From the NCBI GenBank assembly GCA_000727475.1, contig KL647290.1, positions 3,979,373 through 4,043,372 of the forward strand: DNA of 64,000 nt, read 5' to 3'. The notes under the pieces were generated by a model. It was not told the origin of the DNA and did no database searches. It was given only the letters and a program-made list of their open reading frames with translations. The position numbers were made by a program, and so were the translations under genes. Positions 12,960-25,380 of this stretch are shown here, in pieces. The first letter of the stretch is position 1; each line of letters begins with the position of its first letter. Source of the DNA: Sarcocystis neurona (Eukaryota; Apicomplexa; Conoidasida; Eucoccidiorida; Sarcocystidae).

Positions 12960-13522
12960 TTACGCATGCATCTGACTTCTCAACTGATGTTGCCACAAGT
13001 TGTCCTTTTCTTTCGGTGCTGCATGCAGCTTCCTTTTCCCCCATGTACTACTACTCGCTGCTTCCTTTCTTTTCCTGTATGCGTAGGGTATATGTGAAGA
13101 GTAACTTACGTGGCTCGTGTGGCTCCGTATACACACGCGCGTGTGTTTATACACTCACGCGTGCATGTGTACACTCACTCTTGTGTTTATACACTCATAC
13201 ATCAGAACGGATTCATATACAGCCGTATGCACTCACATATCAGATCACATTCAAGTACACTTACATATCAGAGCATATTCACGTTTAACAACATATCAGG
13301 AAATAATCACACACAAGTGCTGCCTGCGGTAACAAACTGCTGTGCGCCCATCTACTTCGACGGTGGCCGCAGGTGTCCTCGTTTTCTTGACCGCTTCTGC
13401 ACGGAGTTTCCCCATCTTGTTCCAATTGCAGCGTTTCACTTCCAATCTCTTTAGTGGCCACATGCAGATTTTTTCTTCACTTCACAAGCACTGCATTTCT
13501 TCGTTATGCCCATTTCTTTACC
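12960..13522 (-). CDS. Candidate last two exons of an unrecognised minus-strand gene
   Basis: On the minus strand an open frame ends at CAG|GTAAAG (exon end 13522). It carries ASREKLPPSAAAAGKK and GAVRISKTVTAS. An acceptor CGCATACAG permits an exon from 13074 that stays in phase to a TAA at 12960-12962, adding KRKEAASSSTWGKRK and KEKDNLWQHQLRSQMHA. The join is phase-consistent and both exons are basic. Upstream exons would lie among the purine-rich minus-strand frames up to about 17.2 kb. I do not recognise the protein, and a chance open frame in a purine-rich strand is the main alternative. Confidence 0.33.
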
Positions 13523-16500
13523 TGGACGCAGTTACGGTCTTTGAAATCCTCACAGCGCCTAGAGGTCCTCTTTTCTTTCCCGCGGCTGCCGCACTCGGAG
13601 GCAGCTTTTCTCGAGATGCAGCAGCACGCGCGTTCGTTGACACTACGGAAAGGACGCCCTCTCCTCGATGCAGCCCTTCTTTCTACTTCTGCATACGCTT
13701 GTCTCCTTCTTCGTTTACAGTCGATCGTCGGCGTCCCTTTCGATCCCTTCTCCTCCCTTTTGCACCTTTGCAGCGTCTTCGCGCATCACCTGTGCAACAG
13801 CACCTTCTTCCTTCACCGCGACTCACTGCAATCCAGGACTACGATTGGCTGGTCAAAGAGACAGAAAAGTGACACTCAGGTCACCCATGCGCTACCACTT
13901 TTCGCCGGAGACAATCGCTCTATGAAGACTGCATCGCTTCACGTCTCTGTCCTCGCGACTGTGGCTGCCTTCCGTCTGTGTCCCCCGTCTCTCACTCGTC
14001 CACAGGCCTTCCCTCCATCCCAATTCCTCAGAAAGCTTCCCCCATGTACATGGCCAGAGGTACACATACAGCCACACACGCAAGTGGTAACGTACACATT
14101 CGTTTTCATATTGACAATCGTACATACACGTTCGCACGTTCTGTATAAATACCTACACACAAATACACGTAGTAATACTGCTGTTGCCATTATTACCATC
14201 TCATCCACTACTCCTGTCATCACTACTAGCAACTTGCTAGTACTATTAGTACTACTGGCCACGACTAGCGACAACTATCAATAGGTGCAGCCGGATGGAT
14301 CCTACGTATAGGCACATCCGTACCCAGACACACATAGCCATGTGCATTCGTCTACTGATGCACACGCCGACGTCCGTATAAGTTGGCACGTGCTACAAAT
14401 TACGCAGATACAGAATATATGTTGAAAGAGAGAGAGCGGCGGAGGGAAGTCAGCGGCTGTAGTCTTGGCGCTCCGCCACTGTTCCTTCCCATCTTCTCAA
14501 CAGCAGCCCGACGAACCTTCCCTGTCACAACGGCGGAACGCCGCGCCCTTCTGGCGGCTGCGCCAGTCCCCTGTCTGCATTACGTCCTTTTGTTCCTCTG
14601 TTCTCTGGCAACCTCGCAGTCAATGACTCATCAATTTTTTGCCGCAGCCGCCCTCGTCCCAGGCAGCAGCCGGAACTGTCTTTCAGGCACAGCTCACCAA
14701 AAGGCAGAACTTCTCTGCGCACAGCACACTGCCGCGCAGCCACGGACTTTCTCACGTTGTTTTCACCAACTTCTTCTTCTTTAGTGACAGAAAGGTTTCC
14801 TCATTCTCCGTCGGCCTTGCACTCAGCGTAGCGATTTGCAGGCCCGTACACTGTCTTTCTTTGACCACAGGAATTTGTTTTTCGTGTCCTTCACCAGTCT
14901 TCTCATTTAAAACTGTTGATGCGTCTTCAACGAACGACTAAAAATGGCCGGATTAATTCTGGAGGAACCAGCAGGACGTTTGTCCTCTTCCGTCTGCTTG
15001 CGACTTGAAAAGTCGTACTGCTTGTGAGTTTTGACGCACAGCAGCTCGCTGTGTCTAGCCCACTTGTTCTCTACCACCACGCTCCCTCTTCCTCAGATTT
15101 TTTCTGCTTCACTTCCTTCAGCATCTGCAGGGACAACCGCCTGTATCTTCGTCTTTTCGGCCGTTGAGGACTGCTCCTCTTGCCTCCACAAGTTCCGTTC
15201 GTCCTGAAAAACACAGGCGTCACTCTTCGTCTTGGCAAGGAAGGGACCAAAAAAACGTAGCAGGCACACCCTTCCACACACACGTAAGGACGTTCTTTTC
15301 CCCTTTAACCTGCAGAACCCGCGCTTCCTCATTCACACGACAATTCTTCTCTCCACAAAGACGGGGGAGTCGCCACAAACAGCTCTCGCAAGGCGTCAAG
15401 TGTACGTGCGGTGGAAGCCGCCTCCCTGTCTTGTTTACGTAAGGAAAGGCTCCCGGCCTCCAGCGTCTCCAGGCGTCCTGTCTTTTCTTAAAACGTCTCG
15501 GCAGCTCGACAACTGCCCTCCACCGACTCTCCTCTCAGCGCAGCTTCTCTGCAGCATTGCGTCCCAGTCTCCAGGGTTTCTTCCTTTTGTTGCAGTCTGC
15601 TTCCTAGATCCTTTACTGCCTTCCACCTCACGCAGAATTTTCTCAGGGACAGCAGGCCTCTGCTTTTTCACTTTACGCGCAGGCAGTCTGCCGTTGGCAC
15701 CAGTGGTTGCTGCAGCCGCAGCAGCAGCAGTCAGTCGGATAGCCCTCTGTGCCCTTTGTCGCAGATGTTTCCCATCAAGTGTGGCAGACTCTGCGGCTCG
15801 TGCATCTCCTGCAGCTTGTAGTCCTGTTGCGGATTCGTTTGTTCAGTTACCGTGCTCTTGATCATTTGTCTGCTTATTTGTTCACACGCGTGGTGGTGTT
15901 TCTTCTTCTCCTCCAGCAGCCGCCTTTCCCTTGGGCTGGTCTCCCAGCCAAGTGTTCTCTCCACGCCTGGCGACTTCATCACCCTTCCGTCAGCACAGGG
16001 TTTCAAGCTCCCTCACAAGTTCAGAGCGCTCCCCACAGCAATTCCACCTCCACCCCGTGTATTATCATTTCTCTGAACACTTGCCAGAACTACTTTGGTA
16101 AAGCTGCGATAACGTTTATCTCTGCTTCCCAAAGGCAGTCGGCCTTCTGCTACGGGCGCGCAGGAGCCGCCCTGTCCTCTTTCACGCTCTCGAGCTTCTT
16201 CGTTTTTTATATTCCCTCCGACTGTGCGGAACGCAGCAGCGTATGTGTCTCTTCCTCCTTTTACCCTGCAGCACTGCTCTGTCTACATCCTCTGGCACAA
16301 AAAAAGATGCTTTTGTCGTTCGCAAGAAAAACAGGAGTCCACAAAACAGCTGTCTTCTCTCTTTTAGTCGAAGAACGGCCGGTTTCCTGTACTCCTCCCC
16401 TCCTGTCTGCTTCAACGCGTTCCTTGTCCAAATGAAAGCAGTCTATTTTCCTAAGTAGCAGAAGCCACACTTTTTTTCGTTCTTCTCCTCCGCCTCTTTA

Positions 16501-17600
16501 ATTCTCCTTTTAAATGACGCAGAAAGCACGCAGCAATCGTTCCGCCCCAGAACTCGGGTACTTCCCCGTATGCAGGGCTGTCTCCAGCAGCGGGGCAGCG
16601 CTTCTTCCTCTGCAGAGAACACCTTGTACTGCCACCTCTTCTTCCATTACGCTCGTACAGTCTCACCTCCACATGCACCTCTACATCTATGAAATGCTCA
16701 TGCACGCGTATGTAACGCGGCACAGAGTGACTTCTTGTGCGTTTATGTGATAAGCCAGTTATTAAAAGAATCCGCGTGAACAGAGGAAACAGCGACACGC
16801 GACATTGGTCTGCCTCCTGCAAGTAAAGCTTTCGGTTTCCCTTTGTTGAGGAGTGCGGTAGTCTGCCTCCATATACAACCTCTGTATAGACCCTTCACGC
16901 GGTCGATCCGCAGCAAGTTCCACGCCTCCCCCAAATAGCACGCGATCTCCTACGCACAAGTAGAGGAGGACTTCTACGATAACGCCCGTCCACGCTTCCC
17001 ACTGGATACTTTTCGATGTGACATTTCTACACGAAGAAGGACGGTCGCAGTGGTTAGCTCCAGAAGGAAAAAATCTGGCCTCGACCCACACTTCGCCATC
17101 CTTGCGCTTCGTCTTGATACACACATGTATACAAGTCCAAACTTATATATACACGTATATCTGTAATATATGGATTTCCTTCCAGTGTACGCACTGAGTA
17201 CCTCCACGACATGCCCCGCATTTAAGACACATGGGTGACTACGTTCCCAAGCAGATTCACGCAGCAGAGCGGGGCGTCAGGCGCATCTTAGCAGAGGTGT
17301 AAGCCTTTCCAGATCAAACCTTCCTATCGACTTCTCATTGCTCAGGTCTCAGGATCCTACGCGAAACACACTCTCAGCGTCTTTTTCATCCACCAGTTCT
17401 CCAACTCAATCACGTTCCTAATAGCAAAAGCGCATATAGGTTGATCTCCACAGATGGAAATGGAGAGAAAACGAGAGACAAAAAGAGGCAGTTTTACCAC
17501 TCCAGCACATACTGAAATCTTTCCGTGGTGAGCGCAGCCTCTCATTTCCACAACGCGCCGACCAGCTACTTCAACTATATCTGTACACAGTTTTTACACA
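13523..17600 (-). other. Purine-rich minus strand, possible unresolved multi-exon gene
   Basis: The plus strand is strongly pyrimidine-rich and the minus strand purine-rich, as in confirmed coding strands elsewhere in the window. Several minus frames read like charged protein. Examples are ERRLLEEKKKHHHACEQISR near 15.9 kb, GSRKQTATKGRNPGDWDA near 15.6 kb, QRPKRRRYRRLSLQMLKEV near 15.15 kb, and IRVHEHFIDVEVHVEVRLYE near 16.7 kb. I could not chain them with consistent splice sites, so no exon structure is proposed. Plus-strand ORFs here (for example 13454-14284) lack motifs and probably shadow this composition. Confidence 0.35.
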
Positions 17601-17699
17601 CATACACGCACACACACATACTTCTGAGCACGTCTTTCCGCTCCACGCACCGAAAGGAGAAGGGAACGTGATAAAAGGGCACACAGTTGCCCAGTGTAG

Positions 17700-18161
17700 A
17701 TGCTAAGGACAGCCTTGTTTTTGTTGGCAGGCTGCATGTTCGCCTCGCGCAGTCTCTACTTTTTCGCGCCGCTGCTGCGGCTCTGGCGACAAGGATGTTG
17801 CCGGGGCGGCTGCTGCTGCTGCTTGGCTGGAGGCTGGGAGCCGGTGCCTTCTGCCGCATGCACTCGCTGTCGTCGGCGCGCCCCCGCCAAGGCGTCTCTG
17901 CTGCTCTCCCCGTCCGAGGCGCCGCCGCCCGCCACAGTAGCTCCGGCAGAGGCAGCCGACAACTCTGTTTTCTCCTCGGCTGCAGGGGGGCTGGTAGTTT
18001 TCACTCTGACCAAAGTGGACACAGAAAAGTATACAGAAGATGCATCCACAGATGAAGCCGCCGCCCTGTATGTACTCGTGTGTCCCCAGTCGGATGCGGG
18101 TGCAGCACCTCTGCATCAGAAACAGCGAGCCCCACGCCGTCGACCACTTGTACACAAATAA
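17700..18161 (+). CDS. Weak hypothetical ORF, 153 codons
   Basis: An ATG-started frame begins with a hydrophobic stretch (MLRTALFLLAGCMFASRSLY) and ends in a basic tail. All three plus frames and one minus frame are open across this GC-rich block, so the ORF may only reflect base composition. No domain is recognised. It sits just downstream of the 3' end of the minus-strand RS-rich gene. Confidence 0.18.
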   Translation: MLRTALFLLAGCMFASRSLYFFAPLLRLWRQGCCRGGCCCCLAGGWEPVPSAACTRCRRRAPAKASLLLSPSEAPPPATVAPAEAADNSVFSSAAGGLVVFTLTKVDTEKYTEDASTDEAAALYVLVCPQSDAGAAPLHQKQRAPRRRPLVHK

Positions 18162-18640
18162 AGATGCAGCGGTACACGCGTATGTACATACACACGTGTG
18201 TGTGTATACATATGTATACACACGCGCACATGATTCTGACGCTGCAGACATACCAACGCACCTGCACGCGTCTGCGAGAGAGAAGAGCGCAGCACTTCCC
18301 GTCTTCGACGGCTACAGAGAGACGCGTGTCACACACTTGGAATGGAGAGGGGTGGAGAGGGATGGAGAGCTCGGGAGTTGCAGAAGTTCCACCCGTCCAT
18401 GCCTGGATACATGTGGTAAATCTCATAAACCTGCGTATCCATGTGTGTGTCTTCCCAGGTCCACTGGCTACATATGCACATATACCTATATGCAGCTTTC
18501 CCTACTGTGTTTTGCATTCGCACGAGTTCACGTCCGTGAAGACACGTGGACGTCAACGTAGGTGGACTTCTCTGTGTGCGTAGCTATGCGTCCGCGTACG
18601 TATGTAGACGGGGAAAGCTACTCATTCATTCAACGCGTTC
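18162..18640. other. 3' flank of the RS-rich gene
   Basis: A short (TG/TA) microsatellite sits at about 18175-18235. The rest probably contains the 3' untranslated region of the minus-strand RS-rich gene. I cannot identify a polyadenylation signal with confidence. Confidence 0.4.
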
Positions 18641-21600
18641 TTACTTCCTCCTTTTTCCAGCCTCTTTGGGCTGCCCGTTTGTCTGCGGTTTTTGGCGTCG
18701 CTTCTCCCGCCCCGCTCGACTTAGTTCTGCCTCTTTTTCTTCAACAGCAATAGCTGAGTCTTCTGTTTTCCCTCGTCGCTTCGCGGCTGTTCTCCCCCGC
18801 GCTCCAGGAGAAGTCGCTGCAGCAGAAGAGGGGACAGAAGCGTCTTGCGGCAGTCCACGCGTCTCCTTCGCCGCTGTGGCCGCTGCCGGTGGCCTCCCTG
18901 CTGTTGCGGCTGCTTTACCGCCCGCTCCCGTTGCTCCGTCTGCTGTCTCTCTGACTCCTGTTTCAACGCGTCCCCGGTCTAACTGCTGCTGCTTGCCTTT
19001 TCCGTCGTTGCCATCTGTTTCTTCCGCTGCTGCTGCCACTATTCCCCCCCTTGTCGTTAACTTCTCCCCTCCCGCGCTGGTCTTTGCTGCTGCTCCTCCT
19101 CCTGCTTCCGCGTTTGTTGCTCCTGCTGCAGCTCCCCCTGCCGTATGCATGCGCCTGCGTCGCCGCTCTCGTCCACACGCAGCCCCCTCCTCTTCTCTCG
19201 TTTTCTCACTTTGTTGCTGCTCCTTCTCTCCAGCAGCAGGTGAACGTCCTGCTGCTGCCTCAGGCCCTGATCGGCTACCTCCTCTGCGTCTGCCTACGCC
19301 GTCGTCTCTACCTGCGGGCACCCCCACACCACCGGCACCAAGCCCTGCGGGCGCACCAGTAACACCAACAGCAGCACTGCCTTCAGAACTTCGCTGCTGC
19401 AGCACGGAGGGCGCTTCGCCTTCCCTCTTTTTGCGGCTTCCTCCTCGTTTCGACGACTCCTCAGCAGCAGCACTCAGCGGTTGCGACTGAGCAGCGACTC
19501 CGCCTGCAGCAGCTTTTGACGTGCTGCGTCCGCTCCGCCGCTGCTGCTCCACTGCCGCTGCGGTCGCCCTCCGTTCTCCTTCGTACTGCAGCTGCGCTGC
19601 ATCCCCACTCAACAGTTTTCGTTTCCCTCGGCTCGCGTCTTCTCTTGACGGTTTGGACGCCCCGTCGGCTTCTGCTGCATCTCCGACTCCTGCTGCTGGC
19701 CTCATCCCTCTGCCTGCTGCTGTTTTTTCCGCCGATGCTGCTGCAGTGTACACAGGACGCGCTGGTGGGGTGCGACCCTCTTTGCGGTCAGCATGTCCAG
19801 CAGCCCGTTTATGTCCGCCAGCGGATAAATCGCTCCTCGTGTCTCCCGATGCCGTCTCTCCGCCCTGAGCAAGCCGTCTTTTGTGTACGTTTCTCTCGCG
19901 CTGGTTGGAGTCGACACTACTGCTCAGTTCCGAGGCCGGGGTCACCGCAGCAACACCACGCGGAGCCGAATGCTTCTTCTGTTGCTCGCCGTCTGTAGCA
20001 GCTGAAACGCTTCCACTTCTGCTCTTGTTTCGACTTTTGCTGCTGCTGTTGCCACTTGACCTGCTGCTCCTGCTGCTAGCCCGACCGCTTCGCACACTCC
20101 TGCTGCTGCTGCGTTTGCTGCTCTCATCGGGTTTGCTTCTGCTCGTGCTACGGCTGCCGCTCATGCTGCTCGCGCTGCCTGTGGAACTCATCCTGCTGCC
20201 GCTGCTGCTCCTCTCGCTGGTGCGCTCGCAACTCTTTTTTTCAGGAAGCGACAACTTGGCTGCAGCAGCTACTTCGCTGGTGCTCCTGCTGCTGGGCTCC
20301 TGCCTCTGCTGCTCCTTCTCTTTATCTTGTTCAGGAACACCAGCGTTAGACTGCTCGTCTCTTGTGGTTTCTGGTGAGGGAGTTCGACTACTGCTGCTGC
20401 TTCTGCTGCTAGTCTTCCTAGTGCTTCTGCTCCGTCCTCGACTCCTGCTCCCGCTCTTGCTGCTCCGGCTCCTGCTGCTGCTTCTCTTATCGCTGCTTCC
20501 ACCGCTCCTGCGGCTTCCGCTGCTCCTGCGGCTTCCGCTGCTCCTGCTGCCTCTGCTACGCCCGCTGCTGCCGGGACTGCTGCTGCCGCGACTGCTGCTG
20601 CGACGGCTGCTGCTACGGCTACTGCTCTTGCTCTTTGCTCCGGCCTCACTTATTGATGCTGCTCCTTCGGGACTCGTTCCTTTTACCCGTGTTTCCTGGT
20701 CGACTTGCATGCCGTCTGCTGCTGCACCTGAATCTCTCGCTTCTCCCGCTGCTTCTGGTTGAGCTGCTTTCTCATGCTTTGCTGCCATTTCTGTGCTGTC
20801 GCTGCGACTGCTTTTGCTGCTGCTTCTACTGGTCACGCTCCCACCGCTTCTGCCTCGGCTCTTCGCGCTGCCCGTGCTTCTGCTGCTCCTGCTTCTGCTG
20901 CTCCCGTTGCTGCTGCTGTGGCTGCCTCGGCTGCTGCTCCTGCTCCTCCTGCCTTTCTCCTGCCTGTGCTGCGTGTTCGTCTCTTCTCTGCTGCGAGGAC
21001 TCCGGCTGCCGCTTCTGCTTGTGATCGTCTTGCTGTCTGCCGACCCCTCTCGCGCCTCTGCATCACTGCTGCCTCTGCTGCTTCGCTGGGACGGGCTACT
21101 TCCTCTGCTGCTCCTGCTCTTTGATCTGCTGCTCGCCCTGCTAGTGTCCTTCACTTTATTGTTGCTTTTGCCGGATCTGCTGCTGCCTTTGCTGCTACTT
21201 CGCAGCGGACTGCCGCTTCTACTGCCTTCCCCATCGGACGTGTTACTGCCGCTGCTTCTGGCCCTGCTGCTGCTTCTGCTGCTGCGTCTACTGCTGTTCC
21301 CCTTCGACTTGCTGCTACTGCGGCTCCTGTCACTCTCCGTCGAGCGCCTGCTGCTTCTGCTGCTGTCTCTGCTTTGCGGCGGCCCGTTCTCTTTTCTCTC
21401 TGTCCCCTTTCTGGTGACTCGCGTAAGGAGAGCTTCGCTCTGTGTCTCAGCAGCAGCTGCAGCTTTACCCTTGACGGTACGTCCTGCAGCAGCAGCGCCA
21501 ACGGTCTTCGACGTGGGGGCTGCTTCTTTCCCTTGCTGCTCAGCTTCATCTGCCAGAAGTTTGCTGCCGCTGCCGCTGCTGCTGTCTTCGGTGCCTGCGC

Positions 21601-24600
21601 GATCCGTCGAGTTTTCGTCGCTTCTGCTCTGCCCATCCTTGTGGCGTCTGCTCCTGCTCTTGGTAGTGCTTCGGCTGCTGTTCTTGTCGCTGCTGCGACT
21701 GCTATTGCTCCTGCTGCTTTTGAATCCTTTATCTTTCGCTTGTCTCTCCACACTGGACCCGCCACTCCTGCTGCTGGTGCTGCGACTGCCCTGACGACTA
21801 CTCCTGCCGCTGTCCTTGCCCTCATCTCCGCTGCTGTTATTTCTTCCTGCACTGCTCTTGTTGCTGCGCACGCTGCTTCTGCTGCTGTCTCTGCTGCTGT
21901 CCCTGCTGCTTCCGCTGCTCCTCCTGCTGTCTTTGCTTCGGCTGCTGCTCGGGCTCCTACTGCGCGCTTGCTGCTTTTTCTCTTCTGGCTCGCCGCTGCC
22001 TTCTTTGCTGTCCTCCGATCGGCTGCTGCGACGGCTGGTTCTTCCGCTGCAGTGACTGCTACTGCGGCTGCTGCTGTGATCTCTGCTCTTCTTGCTGCTA
22101 CTCCTGCTGCTACGCCCGCTCCTGTCCCTGCTGCGCTGGCTGCTGCTGCTGCTGGTGCTCCTGCTGGTTCTTCTCCCCTCGCTCCGGCTGCTCTCGGACT
22201 TACTCTTTGCCACGCTGTGTGCCCTGCTGCTGTCTCTGCTGCTCTCTCTTCTGCTGCCGCCTCTGCTGGTGCCCTTTTCCGACCTACTGCCAGCGGCTCG
22301 GCTGTACTTGCTGCTTCTGCTGCTACGCTCGTCGCTCACGCTTTTGCTGCTGCTTTTGTCGCTCCCCCTTCTGCTGCTGCGCTTGCCGCTTCCGCTTCTG
22401 CTGACGCTGCGCGTTCTCCTACTGCTGCCTCTGCTGCTGCCCGTGCTGCTGCCTTTGCTGCTACCTGTACTGCTGCCTTTGCTGCTGCCTCTGCTGCTGT
22501 CTTTGCTGCTGCCTCTGCTGCTGCCTTTCCTGCTGCCTCTGCTGCTGCCTTTCCTGCTGCCGCCGTCGCCTGCGATGCTTTCGCTGTCGAAGCTCAGCTG
22601 GTTGCGACTAACGCGTTTTTGCTTATTTGCTGTGGCATTCACCTCACTCGAGGACGACGATGTAGCTATTTCTTGAACGCCGTTTCTCGCGTACTGTTGC
22701 TGCTGCTGCTCTTTCTGTATTCTCTGGTGCTGCTGGTCTTCCCTCTGTGGCTGCTGCTCTCCCGTGTGTTGCTGCTTTCCGTCTGACTCCAGATCCCGCT
22801 CCTGCTGTTGCGAGTGCTGCTTCCTCTTCTGTTCATGCTGCTGCTGCTGCTCCTGCTGCTTGGCGGCCCCCCCTCCACCGCGAGTGCCGCTATCCGGCGA
22901 CGGAGAAGCGCCTGTGCCGTGCTGCGTGTGCTTCTTACGCAGAGATCTGCTGCTAGTTCTGCTGCTCTCGCTACCGCTGCTCCGGCTACTGGTGCTCCTG
23001 CTGCTGGACCTCCTACTTGTGCTGCTCCTGCTGCTGCCGCTGTCTCCGGTCCCCCGCCCTCGGCTGCTGCTCCTAGTTCTGCTTCTGCTCCCCGCCTCGC
23101 TGCTGCTGGCGCTGCGACTCCTGCTGCTGCTCCTGCTGCTACTCCTGCTGCTGCTCCTGCTGCTGCTCCTGCTGCTGCTCCCGCTGCTGCTGCTGCCCCT
23201 GCTTCCGCTTCCGCTCCTGCTGCTCGTCCTGCTCCTGCTCCGCCGTTCGTCGCCACTGCAGCAAAAACAGAGGGCACGTGCACAGCAGCAGCGACCAAAA
23301 CAACAGCCCACGTAATTGCCTGTATGCAGAAACATCTGTCTCTGCGGTTATTGCTCGCTGACTCTCTCTGTTTACACGTACGTCTTTATGTACATAGGAA
23401 GTCCTCGAGAAACTATGCATTTCAATTCGCGCGCATGCGTATGCATGTGCTACCCCTGCTCACCTATACGAAGTGGGATAAGCCTGCGAAGGTGCACCGT
23501 CTCAGAGACGCCGGGAGTCGGCAGCAACACAGCAACGCAAGGGGAAAAGAGAGGGTCGCAAAGGGAAGACGCCAAGGAGACGGACAGAGAAGCTGACGGT
23601 CGAGAATGCAGAGAAAGTCTTACACACACACACACACACAAGAATGAATAACGAAACGGAGTTCGCACGTGCGCGAAGGATGGACTGCCCGTTGACGCAA
23701 CCCCACGCGCAGGAAAAAACAGAACCCTTTCTTCTTGAGGTGCGTCGTAGAAACCGACTCTGATCGACGCGGGTCGAGGTGTCAGTGCACCACGTGAAGA
23801 CAGCCCTCTGACACACTCTTACACAGATCTGCACGTAAGCTTGCTCCGCACCAGCAAAAAGACCGCTCTTCGTAGACCTGAACACACCTCCACAGGCGCG
23901 CGTTCTCTACATCATTCCGGACATTTCTGTCTACCTCATGAACGCACCTCCACGAGAAGACGATCCCCAGAGACGCGCACGGTCTCGGCAGCTACGTCTT
24001 CTATGCACTTCACACACATCGGCGGGGATGGCAGCAGGTGACGCAGGCGCCTCTGTCACTTCTACTGGGGGGTGCGCGTGCGACCGCAAGTTCACAGGCG
24101 GGACAGCCAACTGCGACATCTACACATATACATACACATGCGTGAGTAACTTCCTGTCTGCCGTGTCCTCTTCACGCCCCAATAACTTCAAAAAATTGCT
24201 ACTTTGAAGCGCCGGGCAGAGAGACCTCTCCGCGGACTCAAAAATGATGTTAATCGCTCGATTTTAGCGTGTCAAAGAGACTACAGTCCCACGCCCCCCG
24301 ACGCACACAAACGCGTGCATCCCCTCCTGGACTCACGCGTGAACTTGCGAGGACACCATCCGGTCGTCGCGTTCATCGCATCGCAAATATACTCGTCAAG
24401 ATGTAGACATGTGGACCTCTAGAGACACGCGTGGAGAGAAGGGCTGTCCCGGAGCTTGCAACGGAAGAGCAGGACTAGGAGAGGAACGCAGGTAACTGTT
24501 TTCGTATGGCGTCAGCCGTATAGACGCTGCGCGCCGGAGAGGATCTGCTCTCTACAGGGTCCCTCCCCGGCTCTGACAGATGCATGGATCTGCATATAGA

Positions 24601-25380
24601 AGTAACAAGCTCCGCGTCTGGGAGCCGCCTGCATTTCTGTGGAGTGTCGCGATGCCGTCTGGCTTGTCTCTGTGTGTGTTCGCAGTGAGACACGGAGAGG
24701 GCAGCACGTAGAGAGCAGTGGACGTGGAAGGAGAAGAGGAGGTCGAGAACGAGGAGGAAGACCGGCGAAAACAAAAATGGAGAAGAAAGAAGGGGGACCG
24801 AGCATCGGAAAAAGGAACGCTTCCTGAACTTCACGTTCTGCCCGACAGCGACTTGCCTCTGTGAAGAAGTGTCCCCCGAAGAGCTCCGCCTGCGGCGTCT
24901 CTGCCCCTTCGCCGCCGCAGCAGCACCGCTCGCCTTGCTCCGCCCGGCCTTCTTCTCTGCTGCAGCCTTCCTCTCTTCTCTTTCCGCCTCTTCTGTTGCT
25001 CTTCGGAGTCGTTCAGGCAGATCGCGCAGGTCCATGTAATACAGCCGGTGCAGCATGTCGCCCAGTACGAAGCAGCTCTGTGCGAAAGCGAAAAACAGGG
25101 AAGCGCACACGCGCGCACACACGCACACACACACACACACGGGCGTGGCCCATGTAGGTATCACCTGGACAGGTGAAGCGAGAAGCACGTACGTCTATAC
25201 CTCCCCAGCTATGCAGATAGTCAACTACAAGCACACACATATGTACGCAGAACACACCAGGAGACCCCTGCGACCTCATGATTGTACGTGTGTGTCGAGT
25301 ATCCGGCAACGTCGGAGGAGTACAGAGCCTCCAGGAGGTCCAGGCACCAGACGCAACAATACAGAGATAGCAGCGTCGCC
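18641..25380 (-). CDS. Very large Arg/Ser-rich (RS-domain) protein, 3' exons
   Basis: Proposed exons on the minus strand are 25380-25288 (probable), 25075-24857 and 23255-18641. The last encodes about 1,537 residues to the stop at 18641. The first two give an alpha-helical stretch with ALYSSDVAGYSTHT, CFVLGDMLHRLYYMDLRDLP and RRATEEAEREERKAAAEKK, then RRRRRSSSGDTSS. The exon ending at 24857 finishes AG|GCAAGT, a consensus GC-AG donor. The acceptor at 23255 (TTTTTGCTGCAG) then continues in frame as SGDERRSRSRTSSRSGS. Long RS/SR tracts with K, D, E and T mixed in run to about 19.95 kb, and a charged A/E/K/R tail ends GREKRRQKPQTNG. RS domains of this kind act in nuclear RNA processing through phosphorylation-controlled contacts. 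The N-terminal part resembles THO2-type helical regions only faintly, so I do not name it. 5' exons are unresolved. Confidence 0.75.
23256..24856 (-). other. Putative GC-AG intron of the RS-rich gene
   Basis: On the minus strand it starts GCAAGTCG and ends CCTCTGTTTTTGCTGCAG. It contains an AC/TG run at about 23620-23645 and ordinary-complexity sequence. No GT donor nearby preserves the frame between the flanking exons as well as this GC donor. Confidence 0.6.

Noticed and set aside
13454..14284. Plus ORF of 276 codons
   Set aside because: It begins at a GTG, has no motif, ends in CA/TA-rich sequence and opposes a better minus-strand exon pair.
20793..23315. Plus-strand ORFs of hundreds of Leu, Ala or Cys residues (for example 20793-21794, 21374-22786, 22764-23315)
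   Set aside because: They are the complementary frames of the minus-strand RS-coding triplets. They collapse to one or two residues and show no start, motif or splice context.
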